A DNA stretch of 26,278 bases, taken from assembly GCA_934454005.1 (NCBI GenBank), contig CAKSGI010000006.1, forward strand, positions 1 to 26,278. The letters are read 5' to 3'. Of this stretch, positions 1-8,705 are shown piece by piece. The stretch comes from an uncultured Eubacteriales bacterium (GTDB lineage: Bacteria; Bacillota_A; Clostridia; Oscillospirales; Acutalibacteraceae). The notes under the pieces are model-generated. The model saw only the letters and a list, made by a program, of their open reading frames with translations. It searched no databases and was not told the DNA's origin. A program made the position numbers and the translations under genes. Position 1 is the first letter of the stretch. Every line of letters starts with the position of its first letter.

Positions 1-469
1 GAATAACTGCAACTTCTTCGGCTGTACGTAATCTCTCTAAACCTTCAAGAGTAGCTCTAACAGTATTGCATGGGTTCTTAGATCTTAAAGCTTTTGTTCT
101 AATATCTTTTATTCCTACAGCTTCAACAACTGCACGAACAGGTCCACCTGCGATAACTCCAGTACCAGGAGCTGCTGGTTTCATTAAAACTCTTCCTGCT
201 CCAAATTTTCCAATAACTTCATGAGGTATTGTTGAACCTCTTAGAGAAATTCTTGTTAAATTCTTTTTAGCATCTTCAATTCCTTTGCGTATAGCATCTG
301 GAACCTTACCTGCTTTACCTATACCAAAACCTACTATACCGTTCCCATCACCCACAACTACTAAAGCTGCAAATTTGAAAATACGGCCACCTTTAACAGT
401 TTTTGATACACGGTTAATTGCTACTACTTTTTCTTTTAAATCCAATGTGGAAGCGTCAATTCTAGCCAA
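1..469 (-). CDS. rpsE: 30S ribosomal protein S5 (3' end cut by window edge)
   Basis: Structural protein of the small ribosomal subunit, acting in decoding accuracy and subunit assembly. The 156 visible residues show the S5 double-stranded-RNA-binding domain ([18 protein letters not shown]) followed by the C-terminal domain ([18 protein letters not shown], then [15 protein letters not shown]). The start is a TTG at 469, chosen because a strong GGAGG lies about 8 bases upstream and the preceding rplR stop is only 17 bases away; there is no in-frame ATG nearby. S5 is usually about 165 residues, so roughly ten C-terminal residues lie outside the window. It is the last visible gene of the operon and follows rplR, as in other Firmicutes. 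Confidence 0.96.
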   Translation of the reverse strand, partial: MARIDASTLDLKEKVVAINRVSKTVKGGRIFKFAALVVVGDGNGIVGFGIGKAGKVPDAIRKGIEDAKKNLTRISLRGSTIPHEVIGKFGAGRVLMKPAAPGTGVIAGGPVRAVVEAVGIKDIRTKALRSKNPCNTVRATLEGLERLRTAEEVAVI

Positions 470-486
470 AAGTTATTCCTCCTTCT

Positions 487-846
487 TTAGAACTTGAGGC
501 CGCCTTCGCGGGCGCCTTCGGCCAGCTCTTTGACGCGGCCGTGGAATATATATCCGCCTCTGTCGAATACAACTTCGCTTATTCCCTTTTGGGTGGCACG
601 TTCTGCAACAAGCTTGCCTACTTTTCGTGCGGCTTCTTTATTTCCGCCATAACCATTTAAATCTTTGTCCAGTGTTGATGCCGATACCAAAGTTATTCCT
701 TTGATGTCGTCAATCAATTGGGCGTAGATATTATTGGTGGAGCGGAAAACGTTTAGGCGCGGGCGCTCACTAGTGCCCTTAATCTTACTGCGCACTCTAC
801 GGTGACGCTTAAGTCTGGCTTTATTTTTATCAGCCTGTTTCACCAT
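487..846 (-). CDS. rplR: 50S ribosomal protein L18
   Basis: Binds 5S rRNA with L5 and helps anchor it to the central protuberance of the large subunit. The 119 residues are normal length. The basic N-terminus ([14 protein letters not shown]), the [22 protein letters not shown] segment and the C-terminal [23 protein letters not shown] motif are diagnostic. ATG start with AAGGAGT upstream. It sits between rplF and rpsE, the standard order. By hand count it is about 48 % G+C, and about 65 % over its last 60 bases, which looks richer than its neighbours. The protein itself looks fully normal. Confidence 0.97.
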   Translation of the reverse strand: MVKQADKNKARLKRHRRVRSKIKGTSERPRLNVFRSTNNIYAQLIDDIKGITLVSASTLDKDLNGYGGNKEAARKVGKLVAERATQKGISEVVFDRGGYIFHGRVKELAEGAREGGLKF

Positions 847-863
847 TGTTATTCACTCCTTAA

Positions 864-1412
864 TTACTTCTTACCGCCCTTACCGGCTTTACCTTCCTTG
901 CGGCGGATAACTTCATCGACATATTTAATACCCTTGCCTTTATACGGCTCTGGTGGACGTTTTTCTCTAACTTCAGCTGCAAACTGTCCTACCTTTTGTT
1001 TGTCGATACCAACTATAACAATTTTATTGGGGTTTGGAACTTCTATCTTAATATCATCTGTATCAGATACAGTAACTTGATGAGAAAAACCCAAATTCAT
1101 AACTAAGTTTTTACCTTGTTTTTGTACACGGTAGCCTACACCATTAACATCTAACTCTTTTTTATAACCATTTGTAACTCCTTCAATCATGTTGCTGATT
1201 AAAGTACGTGTAAGGCCATGAAGAGATCTATTTTTTTTGTCATCGTCAGGACGAGTCACTGTTATAACTGAATCTTCAATTTTAACATTCATATTAGGGT
1301 GAATTTTTTGTGTCAAAGTACCCTTAGATCCCTTTATTGTGATAACGCCGTTTGATAGTTTTGCTTCAACTCCGGCGGGAATATTTATAGGTTTTCTTCC
1401 AATTCTAGACAC
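864..1412 (-). CDS. rplF: 50S ribosomal protein L6
   Basis: Large-subunit protein near the sarcin-ricin loop and the factor-binding region. The 182 residues contain the two duplicated L6 domains: MSRIGRKPINIPAGV at the N-terminus and the signature EVREKRPPEPYKGKGIKYVDE near residues 148-168. The start is GTG, with an AAGGAGG-type site about 8 bases upstream. It lies 12 bases after rpsH and 17 before rplR, consistent with one transcript. Confidence 0.98.
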   Translation of the reverse strand: MSRIGRKPINIPAGVEAKLSNGVITIKGSKGTLTQKIHPNMNVKIEDSVITVTRPDDDKKNRSLHGLTRTLISNMIEGVTNGYKKELDVNGVGYRVQKQGKNLVMNLGFSHQVTVSDTDDIKIEVPNPNKIVIVGIDKQKVGQFAAEVREKRPPEPYKGKGIKYVDEVIRRKEGKAGKGGKK

Positions 1413-1424
1413 TTTAGCACCTCC

Positions 1425-1823
1425 TTACCAAACAAATGCAAGGACTTCGCCTCCAACATTTTCTTTACGTGCTTGACGATCTGTCATAACACCTTTTGAT
1501 GTTGAAATAATAGCGATACCAAGGCCTTTAAGAACCTTTGGCATATCCTCTACATTGCTATAGATTCGAAGACCAGGTTTTGAAACTCTTTTCAAGCCGG
1601 AAATAATAGGTTTTTTACCCTCACCGTATTTAAGAGTAATTTTAATAATTCCCTGTTTACCATCTTCGATTACTGTAAATTTCTTTATATATCCTTCATC
1701 AACAAGAATCTGTGCAATAGCCTTCTTCATGTTTGATGCAGGAACTTCTACTGTTTCATGCTTAGCCGAACTCGCATTGCGAATTCTTGTAAGTAGATCA
1801 GCAATTGTATCAGTTATCTGCAT
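1425..1823 (-). CDS. rpsH: 30S ribosomal protein S8
   Basis: Primary 16S rRNA-binding protein; in E. coli it is also the translational repressor of the spc operon. The 132 residues begin [17 protein letters not shown] and end with the family signature [30 protein letters not shown] start with an AAGGAGG-type site. It follows rpsN by 15 bases. Whether it autoregulates here cannot be read from the gene alone. Confidence 0.98.
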   Translation of the reverse strand: MQITDTIADLLTRIRNASSAKHETVEVPASNMKKAIAQILVDEGYIKKFTVIEDGKQGIIKITLKYGEGKKPIISGLKRVSKPGLRIYSNVEDMPKVLKGLGIAIISTSKGVMTDRQARKENVGGEVLAFVW

Positions 1824-1838
1824 GTACCGTTTACCTCC

Positions 1839-2024
1839 TTACCAGCTGGCTTTTTTTACACCTGGAATTTCGCCTTTATAAGCAAGTTCCCTAAAGCATA
1901 TACGGCATATTCCAAACTTACGAAGGTAGGCATGCGGCCTGCCACAGATTTTACATCTGTTGTATCGTCTTGTTGAATACTTCTGAGGTTTTTGCTGTTT
2001 GATTTTCATTGAAGTTTTGGCCAC
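1839..2024 (-). CDS. rpsN: 30S ribosomal protein S14, zinc-binding type
   Basis: Small-subunit protein of the head domain. At 61 residues this is the short, zinc-ribbon form: two CxxC pairs occur in CKICGRPH and [18 protein letters not shown]. This is the C+ form typical of Firmicutes, in contrast to the roughly 100-residue zinc-independent form. GTG start with a GGAGGGA site upstream. It lies between rplE and rpsH, the usual place. Confidence 0.97.
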   Translation of the reverse strand: MAKTSMKIKQQKPQKYSTRRYNRCKICGRPHAYLRKFGICRICFRELAYKGEIPGVKKASW

Positions 2025-2036
2025 AATAATCCCTCC

Positions 2037-2576
2037 TTATCTTGCAAACGGAGCACCCATAAGAGTTAATAACTCACGTGCTTCTTCGTCAGTGTTTGCG
2101 GTGGTTACAAAACAGATGTCCATTCCGCGAACTTTGTCTATTTTGTCATAATCTATTTCCGGGAAAATAAGTTGCTCTTTGACACCCATGTTGTAATTCC
2201 CTCGACCATCAAATGAATTTGCATTAATTCCCCTAAAGTCTCTAACTCTAGGAAGCGCTACATTGAAAAGTCTATCTAAAAACTCATACATTCTATCGCC
2301 TCTAAGAGTAACTTTAACTCCGATTTTCATTCCTTCACGAAGTTTAAAGTTCGCAACTGATTTTTTAGCTGTGCATATCATAGGTTTTTGACCAGTAATT
2401 GCAGCAATATCAGCTACTATTGAATCGATAACCTTTGAGTTATCTTTTGCTTCACCAGCGCCAACGTTGATAACTATCTTATTAATCTTTGGTATTTGCA
2501 TAACATTTTTATAAGAAAATTTCTTCATCAGCTGTGGAGCAACATCATTTTTGTAGTACTCCTTTAATCTAGCCAT
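2037..2576 (-). CDS. rplE: 50S ribosomal protein L5
   Basis: 5S rRNA-binding protein of the central protuberance, contacting S13 at the intersubunit bridge. The 179 residues are typical. Signatures visible include [41 protein letters not shown] split by the usual loop, and the C-terminal [34 protein letters not shown] start with an AAGGAGG site, 12 bases after rplX. Confidence 0.98.
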   Translation of the reverse strand: MARLKEYYKNDVAPQLMKKFSYKNVMQIPKINKIVINVGAGEAKDNSKVIDSIVADIAAITGQKPMICTAKKSVANFKLREGMKIGVKVTLRGDRMYEFLDRLFNVALPRVRDFRGINANSFDGRGNYNMGVKEQLIFPEIDYDKIDKVRGMDICFVTTANTDEEARELLTLMGAPFAR

Positions 2577-2588
2577 TTTATATCCTCC

Positions 2589-2906
2589 TTACAACGATTT
2601 TCCGCATTTTTTGCAAACGCGTTCCTTTGTGCCGTTGTTTATTTTATGAGCGACACGTGTAGGTTTGTTGCAATTTGGACATACAAGCTGGACTTTACAA
2701 GCATACATTGGACCCTCGGCTTTAATAATTCCGCCCTGTTCTCCCATTTTACGAGGTTTAACATGTTTAGAAACCATGTTAACTTTTTCTACAATAACCT
2801 TACCCTCTTTAGGGCTTACCTCTAAAACCTTGCCCTTTTTGCCACGCTCTTTGCCGCTTAGTACTACTACGGTGTCACCCGTTTTAACATGAACTTTTTT
2901 AATCAT
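2589..2906 (-). CDS. rplX: 50S ribosomal protein L24 with C-terminal zinc ribbon
   Basis: Assembly-initiating protein of the large subunit. The N-terminal KOW motif is clear ([23 protein letters not shown], residues 8-30), as is the following [14 protein letters not shown]. The last 30 residues hold [10 protein letters not shown] and [10 protein letters not shown], a four-cysteine zinc ribbon. Bacillus and E. coli L24 lack these cysteines, whereas several anaerobic and thermophilic lineages have them. 105 residues, ATG start with AGGTG upstream. Confidence 0.97.
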   Translation of the reverse strand: MIKKVHVKTGDTVVVLSGKERGKKGKVLEVSPKEGKVIVEKVNMVSKHVKPRKMGEQGGIIKAEGPMYACKVQLVCPNCNKPTRVAHKINNGTKERVCKKCGKSL

Positions 2907-2921
2907 CAGTGAACACCTCCA

Positions 2922-3290
2922 TTAAAGCACTTCGGGAGCAAGACTTAAAATTTTTAGATAATCTTTATCACGTAATTCTCTTGCCACCGGCCCGAATATA
3001 CGGGTGCCCCTTGGGTTTTTGTCATCTCTTATTAAAACGGCTGCGTTTTCATCAAATCTAATATATGTTCCATCTTCACGACGTACACCCTTTGCTGTTC
3101 TAACAACTACCGCTTTAACTACATCGCCTTTTTTCACAGTGCCTCCCGGTGCTGCTTTTTTTACAGAAGCAACAACGACATCTCCGATATTGGCGTACCT
3201 CCTGCCTGTACCACCGAGAACGCGAATACACATAATCTCTTTTGCCCCGGTATTATCGGCAACTTTGAGGTAGGTCTGCTGCTGTATCAC
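2922..3290 (-). CDS. rplN: 50S ribosomal protein L14
   Basis: Large-subunit protein at the bridge to 16S helix 14. The 122 residues begin [20 protein letters not shown] and contain the signature [20 protein letters not shown] and the C-terminal [28 protein letters not shown]. The start is GTG at 3290, supported by AAGGAGG nine bases upstream. In E. coli this gene opens the separate spc operon. Here it is reached by a 55-base spacer carrying a hairpin (3310-3327). Confidence 0.98.
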   Translation of the reverse strand: MIQQQTYLKVADNTGAKEIMCIRVLGGTGRRYANIGDVVVASVKKAAPGGTVKKGDVVKAVVVRTAKGVRREDGTYIRFDENAAVLIRDDKNPRGTRIFGPVARELRDKDYLKILSLAPEVL

Positions 3291-3309
3291 AGTGCGTTCC
3301 TCCTTTTAA

Positions 3310-3327
3310 AGTTGAAAATATTCAACT
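3310..3327 (-). promoter_or_regulatory. Hairpin in the rpsQ-rplN spacer
   Basis: On the transcribed strand AGTTGAA, loop TATT, TTCAACT forms a perfect 7-bp stem. It ends a few bases before the rplN ribosome binding site. At 55 bases this is one of the longer gaps in the operon, and it lies exactly at the classical S10/spc boundary. There is no long U run directly after the stem, so it is not a standard terminator. A role in translation control or RNA processing is inference. Confidence 0.5.
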
Positions 3328-3345
3328 AAATCAAAAATTTATATA

Positions 3346-3603
3346 CTATTTTGCCTTTTCTAATATACTTACCAAACGCCATCTCTTATCTTTGGATAGA
3401 GGACGAGTTTCCATTATACGAACTCTATCGCCTATTCTGCACTCATTATTTTCATCATGTGCTTTAAGTTTGATTGTGCGTTTTATAATCTTTTTGTAAA
3501 GTTTATGTTTTACACTATTTTCAATAGCGACCACAATGGTTTTATCCATTTTATCGCTTACGACCTTACCGACCTCTGTTTTTCTCATATTCCTATCGCT
3601 CAC
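3346..3603 (-). CDS. rpsQ: 30S ribosomal protein S17
   Basis: Primary 16S rRNA-binding protein with an OB fold. The 85 residues contain the family signature: [53 protein letters not shown]. The start is GTG at 3603 with AAGGAGG seven bases upstream; an internal ATG at residue 6 has no comparable site. It follows rpmC by 17 bases. Confidence 0.97.
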   Translation of the reverse strand: MSDRNMRKTEVGKVVSDKMDKTIVVAIENSVKHKLYKKIIKRTIKLKAHDENNECRIGDRVRIMETRPLSKDKRWRLVSILEKAK

Positions 3604-3620
3604 GTCGCATCCTCCTTCCC

Positions 3621-3824
3621 TTACGCTTCAACGCTGTTTAGCTCGTTTTGACGTAGAACTGTTTGCACTCTTGCAATATCTTTTTTAACAGCTTTGATAC
3701 GCATTGGGTTTTCGAGCTGGTTAATTGCAAGCTGGAAACGTAGGTTAAAAAGTTCAGCCTTAAGGTCTTTTAATTTAGATAGAAGCTCCTCGTTTGTTAA
3801 GTCTCTCATTTCTGAAGCCTTCAT
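3621..3824 (-). CDS. rpmC: 50S ribosomal protein L29
   Basis: Small two-helix protein near the exit tunnel, next to L23. The 67 residues show the family pattern [55 protein letters not shown]. Its ATG overlaps the rplP stop as TAATG, so its translation is probably coupled to rplP. Confidence 0.97.
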   Translation of the reverse strand: MKASEMRDLTNEELLSKLKDLKAELFNLRFQLAINQLENPMRIKAVKKDIARVQTVLRQNELNSVEA

Positions 3825-4249
3825 TACTGCTCACCACCCGTTTCTTCCTTCTTTACGAACTTGCATTTAATCGGCAATTTATTCGCCGCTAGTCTCATTG
3901 CTTCTCTTGCGGTTTCTTCAGGGACATCTGCTATTTCAAACATTATTCTTCCTGGTTTAACCACTGCTACCCAATATTCTGGAGCTCCCTTACCTTTACC
4001 CATACGGGTTTCAAGAGGCTTTTTAGATATTGGCTTATCAGGAAAGATTTTTATCCAAACCTTACCAAATCTTTTACAATAACGTGTCATAGCAACACGA
4101 GCTGCTTCAATTTGGTTAGCTGTAATCCAAGAAGGCTCCAAAGCTTGAAGGCCATACTCTCCGTGAGAAACCTTGTTTCCACGAGTTGCTTTACCAGTCA
4201 TACGGCCTCTGTGAACTCTACGATATTTAACACGTTTTGGTAACAGCAT
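3824..4249 (-). CDS. rplP: 50S ribosomal protein L16
   Basis: Large-subunit protein that helps shape the A site and the elongation factor binding region. The 141 residues begin [25 protein letters not shown] and contain [32 protein letters not shown] and the [22 protein letters not shown] signature. Both ends overlap their neighbours by one base as TAATG (with rpsC and with rpmC). This is strong evidence of translational coupling across rpsC-rplP-rpmC. Confidence 0.98.
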   Translation of the reverse strand: MLLPKRVKYRRVHRGRMTGKATRGNKVSHGEYGLQALEPSWITANQIEAARVAMTRYCKRFGKVWIKIFPDKPISKKPLETRMGKGKGAPEYWVAVVKPGRIMFEIADVPEETAREAMRLAANKLPIKCKFVKKEETGGEQ

Positions 4250-4914
4250 TATTTGTTGCCTCCTTCTTTTTGGACTCTACGAGATTCTCCTAAAACCTCT
4301 CCTTTATATAACCAAACTTTTACGCCGATTTTACCATATGTTGTATTTGCTTCTGCAAAACCATAATCAATATCAGCTCTAAGAGTTTGTAGCGGAATTG
4401 TTCCCTCATGGTAACGTTCTGACCTAGCAATTTCAGCTCCGCCTAAACGACCAGACACTTGAGTTTTGATGCCTTTAGCACCAAATTTCATTGCGCGTCC
4501 AATTGCTTGTTTCATAGCACGTCTAAAAGAAATTCTTTTTTCTAGCTGTGCTGCAATATTCTCTGCAACTAATTGAGCATTAAGATCCGGAGATTTAATC
4601 TCAACTATATTAATGTTAACTGGTTTTTTTAACTTTGCTTCGCATTGGGCACGAAGTTTATCAATCTCGCTTCCACCTTTACCGATTACCATACCCGGCT
4701 TTGCACAGTGAATATGAAGTCTCACTTTTGAAGCTGTACGTTCAATTTCGATCTTAGGTACACCTGCTGCATAAAGTTGTTTTTTTAGCATATTACGTAG
4801 ATTATAGTCTTCAACTACATAATCGCCAAAATCTTTATCATTTGCAAACCAGCGAGAATCCCAATCTTTAATTATGCCAACACGAAGTCCGTGTGGATTT
4901 ACTTTCTGGCCCAT
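4249..4914 (-). CDS. rpsC: 30S ribosomal protein S3
   Basis: Head protein of the small subunit, lining the mRNA entry channel and contributing to helicase activity. The 221 residues begin [25 protein letters not shown] domain follows ([20 protein letters not shown], about residues 68-87), then the C-terminal domain [41 protein letters not shown] start with AAGGAGG upstream; 19 bases after rplV. Confidence 0.98.
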   Translation of the reverse strand: MGQKVNPHGLRVGIIKDWDSRWFANDKDFGDYVVEDYNLRNMLKKQLYAAGVPKIEIERTASKVRLHIHCAKPGMVIGKGGSEIDKLRAQCEAKLKKPVNINIVEIKSPDLNAQLVAENIAAQLEKRISFRRAMKQAIGRAMKFGAKGIKTQVSGRLGGAEIARSERYHEGTIPLQTLRADIDYGFAEANTTYGKIGVKVWLYKGEVLGESRRVQKEGGNK

Positions 4915-4933
4915 AGTTTACCTCCTTATCTGC

Positions 4934-5269
4934 CTATTCTTGTTCCTTCAGCACTAGGGTTACGTGCGAGGTCCTTTTGTTTATTCTAAATGCGCGACCC
5001 TGCGCTCTTGGACGAATGCGTTTTAGGATCGGCCCCGGACATACAAAACATTCTGAAACATATAGTCTTGAAACATCCATTTGATGATTAGTTTCAGCAT
5101 TAGCTATAGCTGATTTTAACAATTTTTCTAGGTCCTCACAGGCAGCCTTTGGGGTATGCTTGAGGATAGCCATCGCATAATCGACCGGCTTATTTCTTAT
5201 CAAATCTAGCACGATAGACACCTTACGAGGTGAAATTCGGGCATGTTTTAGGTAAGCCCTTGCTTCCAT
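4934..5269 (-). CDS. rplV: 50S ribosomal protein L22
   Basis: Its extended loop lines the nascent-peptide exit tunnel and is a known site of macrolide resistance mutations. The 111 residues begin [25 protein letters not shown] and end with the signature [22 protein letters not shown] chose ATG at 5269 because AAGGAG lies eight bases upstream. An in-frame GTG three codons earlier (5278) overlaps that site and is unlikely to be used. It lies 21 bases after rpsS. Confidence 0.96.
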   Translation of the reverse strand: MEARAYLKHARISPRKVSIVLDLIRNKPVDYAMAILKHTPKAACEDLEKLLKSAIANAETNHQMDVSRLYVSECFVCPGPILKRIRPRAQGRAFRINKRTSHVTLVLKEQE

Positions 5270-5290
5270 TGCGTACACTCCTTTCGGCTG

Positions 5291-5566
5291 TTATTTTTTA
5301 GTTGTTTTTGATCCTGCATGACCTCTATATGTCCTAGTTGGAGCGAATTCGCCAAGTTTATGGCCAACCATATCCTCTGTAACATATACTGGCACATGCT
5401 TGCGGCCATCATGTACCGCAAAAGTATGACCTACAAAGTCCGGGAAAATTGTCGAAGCTCTACTCCAAGTTTTAAGAACTTTCTTTTCACCGGCCTTATT
5501 CATTTCCTGAATCCTTTTAAGCAACACAGGCTGTACATAAGGACCCTTTTTTACGCTTCTTCCCAT
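5291..5566 (-). CDS. rpsS: 30S ribosomal protein S19
   Basis: Head protein that binds 16S rRNA with S13 near the A site. The 91 residues begin [22 protein letters not shown] and contain [44 protein letters not shown] in the usual positions. ATG start with an AAAGGAG-type site; 26 bases after rplB. Confidence 0.98.
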   Translation of the reverse strand: MGRSVKKGPYVQPVLLKRIQEMNKAGEKKVLKTWSRASTIFPDFVGHTFAVHDGRKHVPVYVTEDMVGHKLGEFAPTRTYRGHAGSKTTKK

Positions 5567-5592
5567 AATTTACAAGCTCCTTTCTGTACCAT

Positions 5593-6426
5593 TTATTTGC
5601 CATTTCTGCGTCTAACGATAAATTTATCGGAACTTTTGTGCTTTTTACGAGTCTTATATCCAAGAGCAGGTTTACCCCAAGGAGTAACAGGTCCTGGACG
5701 ACCAACTGGTGATTTACCCTCACCACCACCATGCGGGTGATCATTTGGGTTCATAACAGAACCGCGAACTGTAGGTCTTATACCCATATTGCGCTTACGT
5801 CCTGCTTTACCAATTTTAACATTTTCGTGATCCAAATTTCCTACTTGGCCAATTGTAGCCATACAATTAATTGGAACATTTCTTAACTCGCCTGATGGTA
5901 ATCTTAAAAGAGCTAATCTACCCTCTTTTGCCATCAATTGAGCCATATTTCCTGCTGCTCTTGCAAGCTGAGCTCCTTTTCCAGGATACAATTCAACATT
6001 ATGAATAAATGTACCTGTTGGAATATTTTCTAAAGGTAAAGCATTTCCTGGTTTAATATCAGCATCTTTACCTGCTAAAATTGTATCTCCTACTTTTAAC
6101 CCGTTTGGTGCAATAATATATCTTTTTTCGCCATCTTCATATTGAATCAATGCGATATGTGCTGAACGGTTAGGATCATATTCCAGAGTTAACACTTTTC
6201 CCGAAATATCAAACTTTTGACGTTTAAAATCAATTAAACGGTACTTTCTGCGGTTTCCGCCGCCTCTATGGCGAACAGTAATTCTACCATAACTATTACG
6301 CCCGGATTTCTTATTTAGAGGAGCTAAAAGACTTTTTTCTGGCTCTACTTTTGAAAGTCCGGAGTAATCTATAACCGACATATTACGTCTAGAAGGGGTA
6401 GTCGGCTTAAAACTTTTAATTGCCAT
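5593..6426 (-). CDS. rplB: 50S ribosomal protein L2
   Basis: Core large-subunit protein needed for subunit joining and peptidyl transferase activity. The 277 residues begin [18 protein letters not shown] and hold the RNA-binding OB domain, the SH3-like domain and the C-terminal [17 protein letters not shown] signature. That segment includes the histidine (H in [10 protein letters not shown]) equivalent to the conserved H229 of E. coli L2. I chose ATG at 6426, which has AAGGAG eight bases upstream. A longer reading frame opening at 6474 has no ribosome binding site, and its 16 extra residues do not resemble L2. Confidence 0.98.
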   Translation of the reverse strand: MAIKSFKPTTPSRRNMSVIDYSGLSKVEPEKSLLAPLNKKSGRNSYGRITVRHRGGGNRRKYRLIDFKRQKFDISGKVLTLEYDPNRSAHIALIQYEDGEKRYIIAPNGLKVGDTILAGKDADIKPGNALPLENIPTGTFIHNVELYPGKGAQLARAAGNMAQLMAKEGRLALLRLPSGELRNVPINCMATIGQVGNLDHENVKIGKAGRKRNMGIRPTVRGSVMNPNDHPHGGGEGKSPVGRPGPVTPWGKPALGYKTRKKHKSSDKFIVRRRNGK

Positions 6427-6510
6427 CTGATTCACTCCTTTTTCTATGGCTTGGCGGGAAATACTCCCATACATTGCCTTTTTATCTGCTTTAGATTTAA
6501 ATATTAATTA

Positions 6511-6801
6511 CTATATCATGCCTTCAAAGAATTCTATCTCTTTGCTATCTTTAGTTAGAGTAACAATAGCTTTTTTCCATGACGGAGTGTAGCCCTGTGT
6601 TCTACCCTGACGACGTAAATGACCTTTAACATTTAAAGTATTTACTTTAGCAACTTTAACTTCAAATAATTCCTCAACTGCTTTAGCAATCTCTATTTTA
6701 TTAGCATCTTTAGCAACTTTAAAAGTGTACTTTTTCATGGCCGTTCCCGTCATACTCTTTTCTGAGATAACTGGGCGTATGATTATATCTTGTGCTGCCA
6801 T
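6511..6801 (-). CDS. rplW: 50S ribosomal protein L23
   Basis: Exit-tunnel protein that docks signal recognition particle and trigger factor. The 96 residues match the family: [60 protein letters not shown]. Its ATG overlaps the rplD stop (TAATG), and its AGGAGG lies inside rplD, so translation is probably coupled. Confidence 0.98.
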   Translation of the reverse strand: MAAQDIIIRPVISEKSMTGTAMKKYTFKVAKDANKIEIAKAVEELFEVKVAKVNTLNVKGHLRRQGRTQGYTPSWKKAIVTLTKDSKEIEFFEGMI

Positions 6802-7424
6802 TATGCATACACCTCCTCAATTTTGCTTACAGAATCTTTTAAAATTATAAGTTTATTAGCGTTTAACATATCGTATACATTTAATGTATTTACCTGAGTT
6901 GTTTTAACTCCGGGTATGTTCTTTGCTGAACTTATAACTTTTTCGTCTACTTCTGGAAGAACAATCAACGCTTTTTTGCTAACACCTAACGCTTTTAACA
7001 TCTCTACAATTGTTTTTGTCTTAAACTCATCAAGCTTAATAGAATCTAGTATTATTAAATCTTGATCTAAAACTTTACTTGAAAAAGCAGACTTCATAGC
7101 AAGTCTTCTAACTTTTTTATTAACAGAAAAACTATAACTACGAGGTTTAGGAGCAAATACAACACCACCATGTCTCCATTGAGGTGCACGTGTTGACCCC
7201 TGTCTTGCATGGCCAGTTCCTTTTTGTCTCCAAGGCTTTCTACCGCCCCCTGAAACTTCAGAACGTGTAAGTGCTGATTGTGTCCCTTGACGTTTATTCG
7301 CAAGATAATTTACTACCATTTGATGCATAACAACTGCATTTGGCTTTATTCCAAACACATTATCAGAAAGGTCGACTTTGTCTACCTCCTTACCTGACAT
7401 ATCAAGTACTGCTAATGTAGGCAT
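6801..7424 (-). CDS. rplD: 50S ribosomal protein L4
   Basis: Large-subunit protein with a long loop reaching the exit tunnel. In E. coli it is also the regulator that binds the S10 leader and controls both transcription and translation. The 207 residues contain the conserved loop [35 protein letters not shown] spread over residues 52-86. ATG start with GGAGGAG upstream, 17 bases after rplC. The structured leader at 8451-8702 raises the question of whether L4 binds it; this is untested. Confidence 0.98.
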   Translation of the reverse strand: MPTLAVLDMSGKEVDKVDLSDNVFGIKPNAVVMHQMVVNYLANKRQGTQSALTRSEVSGGGRKPWRQKGTGHARQGSTRAPQWRHGGVVFAPKPRSYSFSVNKKVRRLAMKSAFSSKVLDQDLIILDSIKLDEFKTKTIVEMLKALGVSKKALIVLPEVDEKVISSAKNIPGVKTTQVNTLNVYDMLNANKLIILKDSVSKIEEVYA

Positions 7425-7441
7425 TACAACTCCTCCTTCCT

Positions 7442-8074
7442 TTACGCTTTAACGCTATCGCGGATAACTACTGTACCACCATTAGGGCCTGGTACTGCAC
7501 CTTTGATAGCGATAAGATTATTTTCAGCATCCACTTTAACAATCTTTAAATTTTGAACGGTTACTCTTTCTGCACCCAAGTGACCGGCCATTTTTCTGCC
7601 TTTAAAGACTCTAGAAGGATCTGAGCAACATCCTATTGATCCACCATGACGAACAACTGGACCTGAACCATGACTCTCTTTAAGTCTTTGGAAGTTCCAA
7701 CGTTTAATTACGCCAGCACATCCTTTACCCTTGCTAGTTCCTGTAACATCAATTTTGTCACCAATAGCAAAAGTATCCACCTTGATAATATCTCCTATAT
7801 TATAAGCGCTTATATCATCAAAGCGAAACTCTCTAAGTGTTCTCTTAGGAGCCACATCAGCCTTATCAAAATGACCTTTCATAGGTTTATTCACTTTGTG
7901 AGGCTTTAAGTCGCCAAAGCCGATTTGAACTGAATCGTAGCCATCATTTTCTACAGTTTTTTTCTGAGAAACAACGCAAGGACCAGCTTCAACAACTGTT
8001 ACTGGAACTACATTTCCTTTTTCGTCGAAGATTTGCGTCATACCAATCTTCTTACCAATAATTGCCTTTTGCAT
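7442..8074 (-). CDS. rplC: 50S ribosomal protein L3
   Basis: Early assembly protein close to the peptidyl transferase centre. The 210 residues begin [18 protein letters not shown] and contain the tip-loop signature [26 protein letters not shown] at about residues 143-168. ATG start with AGGAGG upstream. The 64-base gap to rpsJ carries a GNRA-loop hairpin (8099-8114). Confidence 0.98.
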   Translation of the reverse strand: MQKAIIGKKIGMTQIFDEKGNVVPVTVVEAGPCVVSQKKTVENDGYDSVQIGFGDLKPHKVNKPMKGHFDKADVAPKRTLREFRFDDISAYNIGDIIKVDTFAIGDKIDVTGTSKGKGCAGVIKRWNFQRLKESHGSGPVVRHGGSIGCCSDPSRVFKGRKMAGHLGAERVTVQNLKIVKVDAENNLIAIKGAVPGPNGGTVVIRDSVKA

Positions 8075-8098
8075 GTTTTACCTCCTATATGGTTATTG

Positions 8099-8114
8099 GT
8101 TGAGTTTCCCCAAC
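8099..8114 (-). promoter_or_regulatory. GAAA-tetraloop hairpin in the rpsJ-rplC spacer
   Basis: On the transcribed strand GTTGGG, loop GAAA, CTCAAC forms a 6-bp stem (one G-U pair) capped by a GNRA tetraloop, in the 64-base rpsJ-rplC spacer. TTGGTTGA is also directly repeated in the spacer (about 8097 and 8130). GNRA loops are common RNA or protein docking sites, so this may be a control or processing element; that is inference. Confidence 0.45.
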
Positions 8115-8138
8115 ATGACCCTCTTGCGGTTGGTTGAA

Positions 8139-8450
8139 TTAAAGTTTAATCTCTATTTCAACGCCAGCAGGGAGTTCTAAGCCCATCAAAGATTCAACAG
8201 TTTTATTTGATGGTCTGAGAATATCGATAAGCCTTTTATGAGTTCTTGTTTCAAATTGTTCACGGCTATCTTTATATTTATGAACAGCACGTAGAATAGT
8301 AACAACTTGTTTCTCTGTTGGTAGAGGGACTGGGCCCGAAACTCTTGCACCTGTGCGCTTTGCAGTTTGCACAATTTTTTCTGCAGACTGATCTACCAAC
8401 TGATGATCATAACCCTTTAACCTTATCCTAATTTTCTCTTTGACTGCCAC
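8139..8450 (-). CDS. rpsJ: 30S ribosomal protein S10
   Basis: Small-subunit head protein; in many bacteria it is also NusE, part of the antitermination complex. The 103 residues contain [60 protein letters not shown] and the family C-terminus [19 protein letters not shown]. The start is GTG at 8450 with AAGGAGG eight bases upstream. It is the first gene of the operon. No elongation factor gene (tuf or fusA) precedes it, unlike the arrangement in many bacteria. Confidence 0.98.
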   Translation of the reverse strand: MAVKEKIRIRLKGYDHQLVDQSAEKIVQTAKRTGARVSGPVPLPTEKQVVTILRAVHKYKDSREQFETRTHKRLIDILRPSNKTVESLMGLELPAGVEIEIKL

Positions 8451-8702
8451 TATAATCGCCTCCTTATTTTAGATGGCGGGCGCGCTTTTTGTTCTTACAC
8501 CGCTCCGGGTGTTTCATTGGAAAACATTTAAAAATCCGGATAGACTTAATCAGTCAAATCCGGGGAAAACTCAAAAAGCGGTCAGATATAAAACTATACC
8601 TTTTTATTTTTGTCGCCCGGTTTAAAATCGGACATACTCCACGGAAAAACCGGCCCTACAGCCGCAACCTCCCGCTTCATCGCATATCTATTGCAGTCAC
8701 GC
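8451..8702 (-). promoter_or_regulatory. Structured 5' leader of the S10 ribosomal operon
   Basis: About 250 bases separate the inferred transcription start (about 8702) from the rpsJ start codon. The leader is clearly richer in G+C than the DNA upstream of it and has several inverted repeats. In 5'-3' order on the transcript these are CCGGTTT...AAACCGG (8653-8647 with 8623-8617), a terminator-like hairpin (8563-8536), and ACACC...GGTGT just before the AAGGAGG. No open reading frame of substance is seen on the transcribed strand. Such leaders in ribosomal operons commonly mediate feedback by a ribosomal protein. Which protein acts here, if any, is unknown. Confidence 0.6.
8530..8563 (-). terminator. 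Possible attenuator hairpin in the S10 leader
   Basis: On the transcript CCGGAT (8563-8558) pairs with ATCCGG (8541-8536), and GACT with AGTC inside it, leaving a small internal bulge and a GATTA loop. ATTTTT follows at once. The stem followed by U residues looks like an intrinsic terminator placed inside the leader, about 80 bases before rpsJ. The U run is short (five), so termination would be partial at best. Confidence 0.45.
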
Positions 8703-8705
8703 TCT

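Noticed and set aside
5318..5740. 140-codon plus-strand frame across rpsS and rplB
   Set aside because: It is antisense to two certain ribosomal genes and has no recognisable protein features.
6427..6474. Sixteen-residue N-terminal extension of L2
   Set aside because: No ribosome binding site precedes the upstream ATG, while AAGGAG lies correctly before the ATG at 6426, and the extension does not resemble L2.
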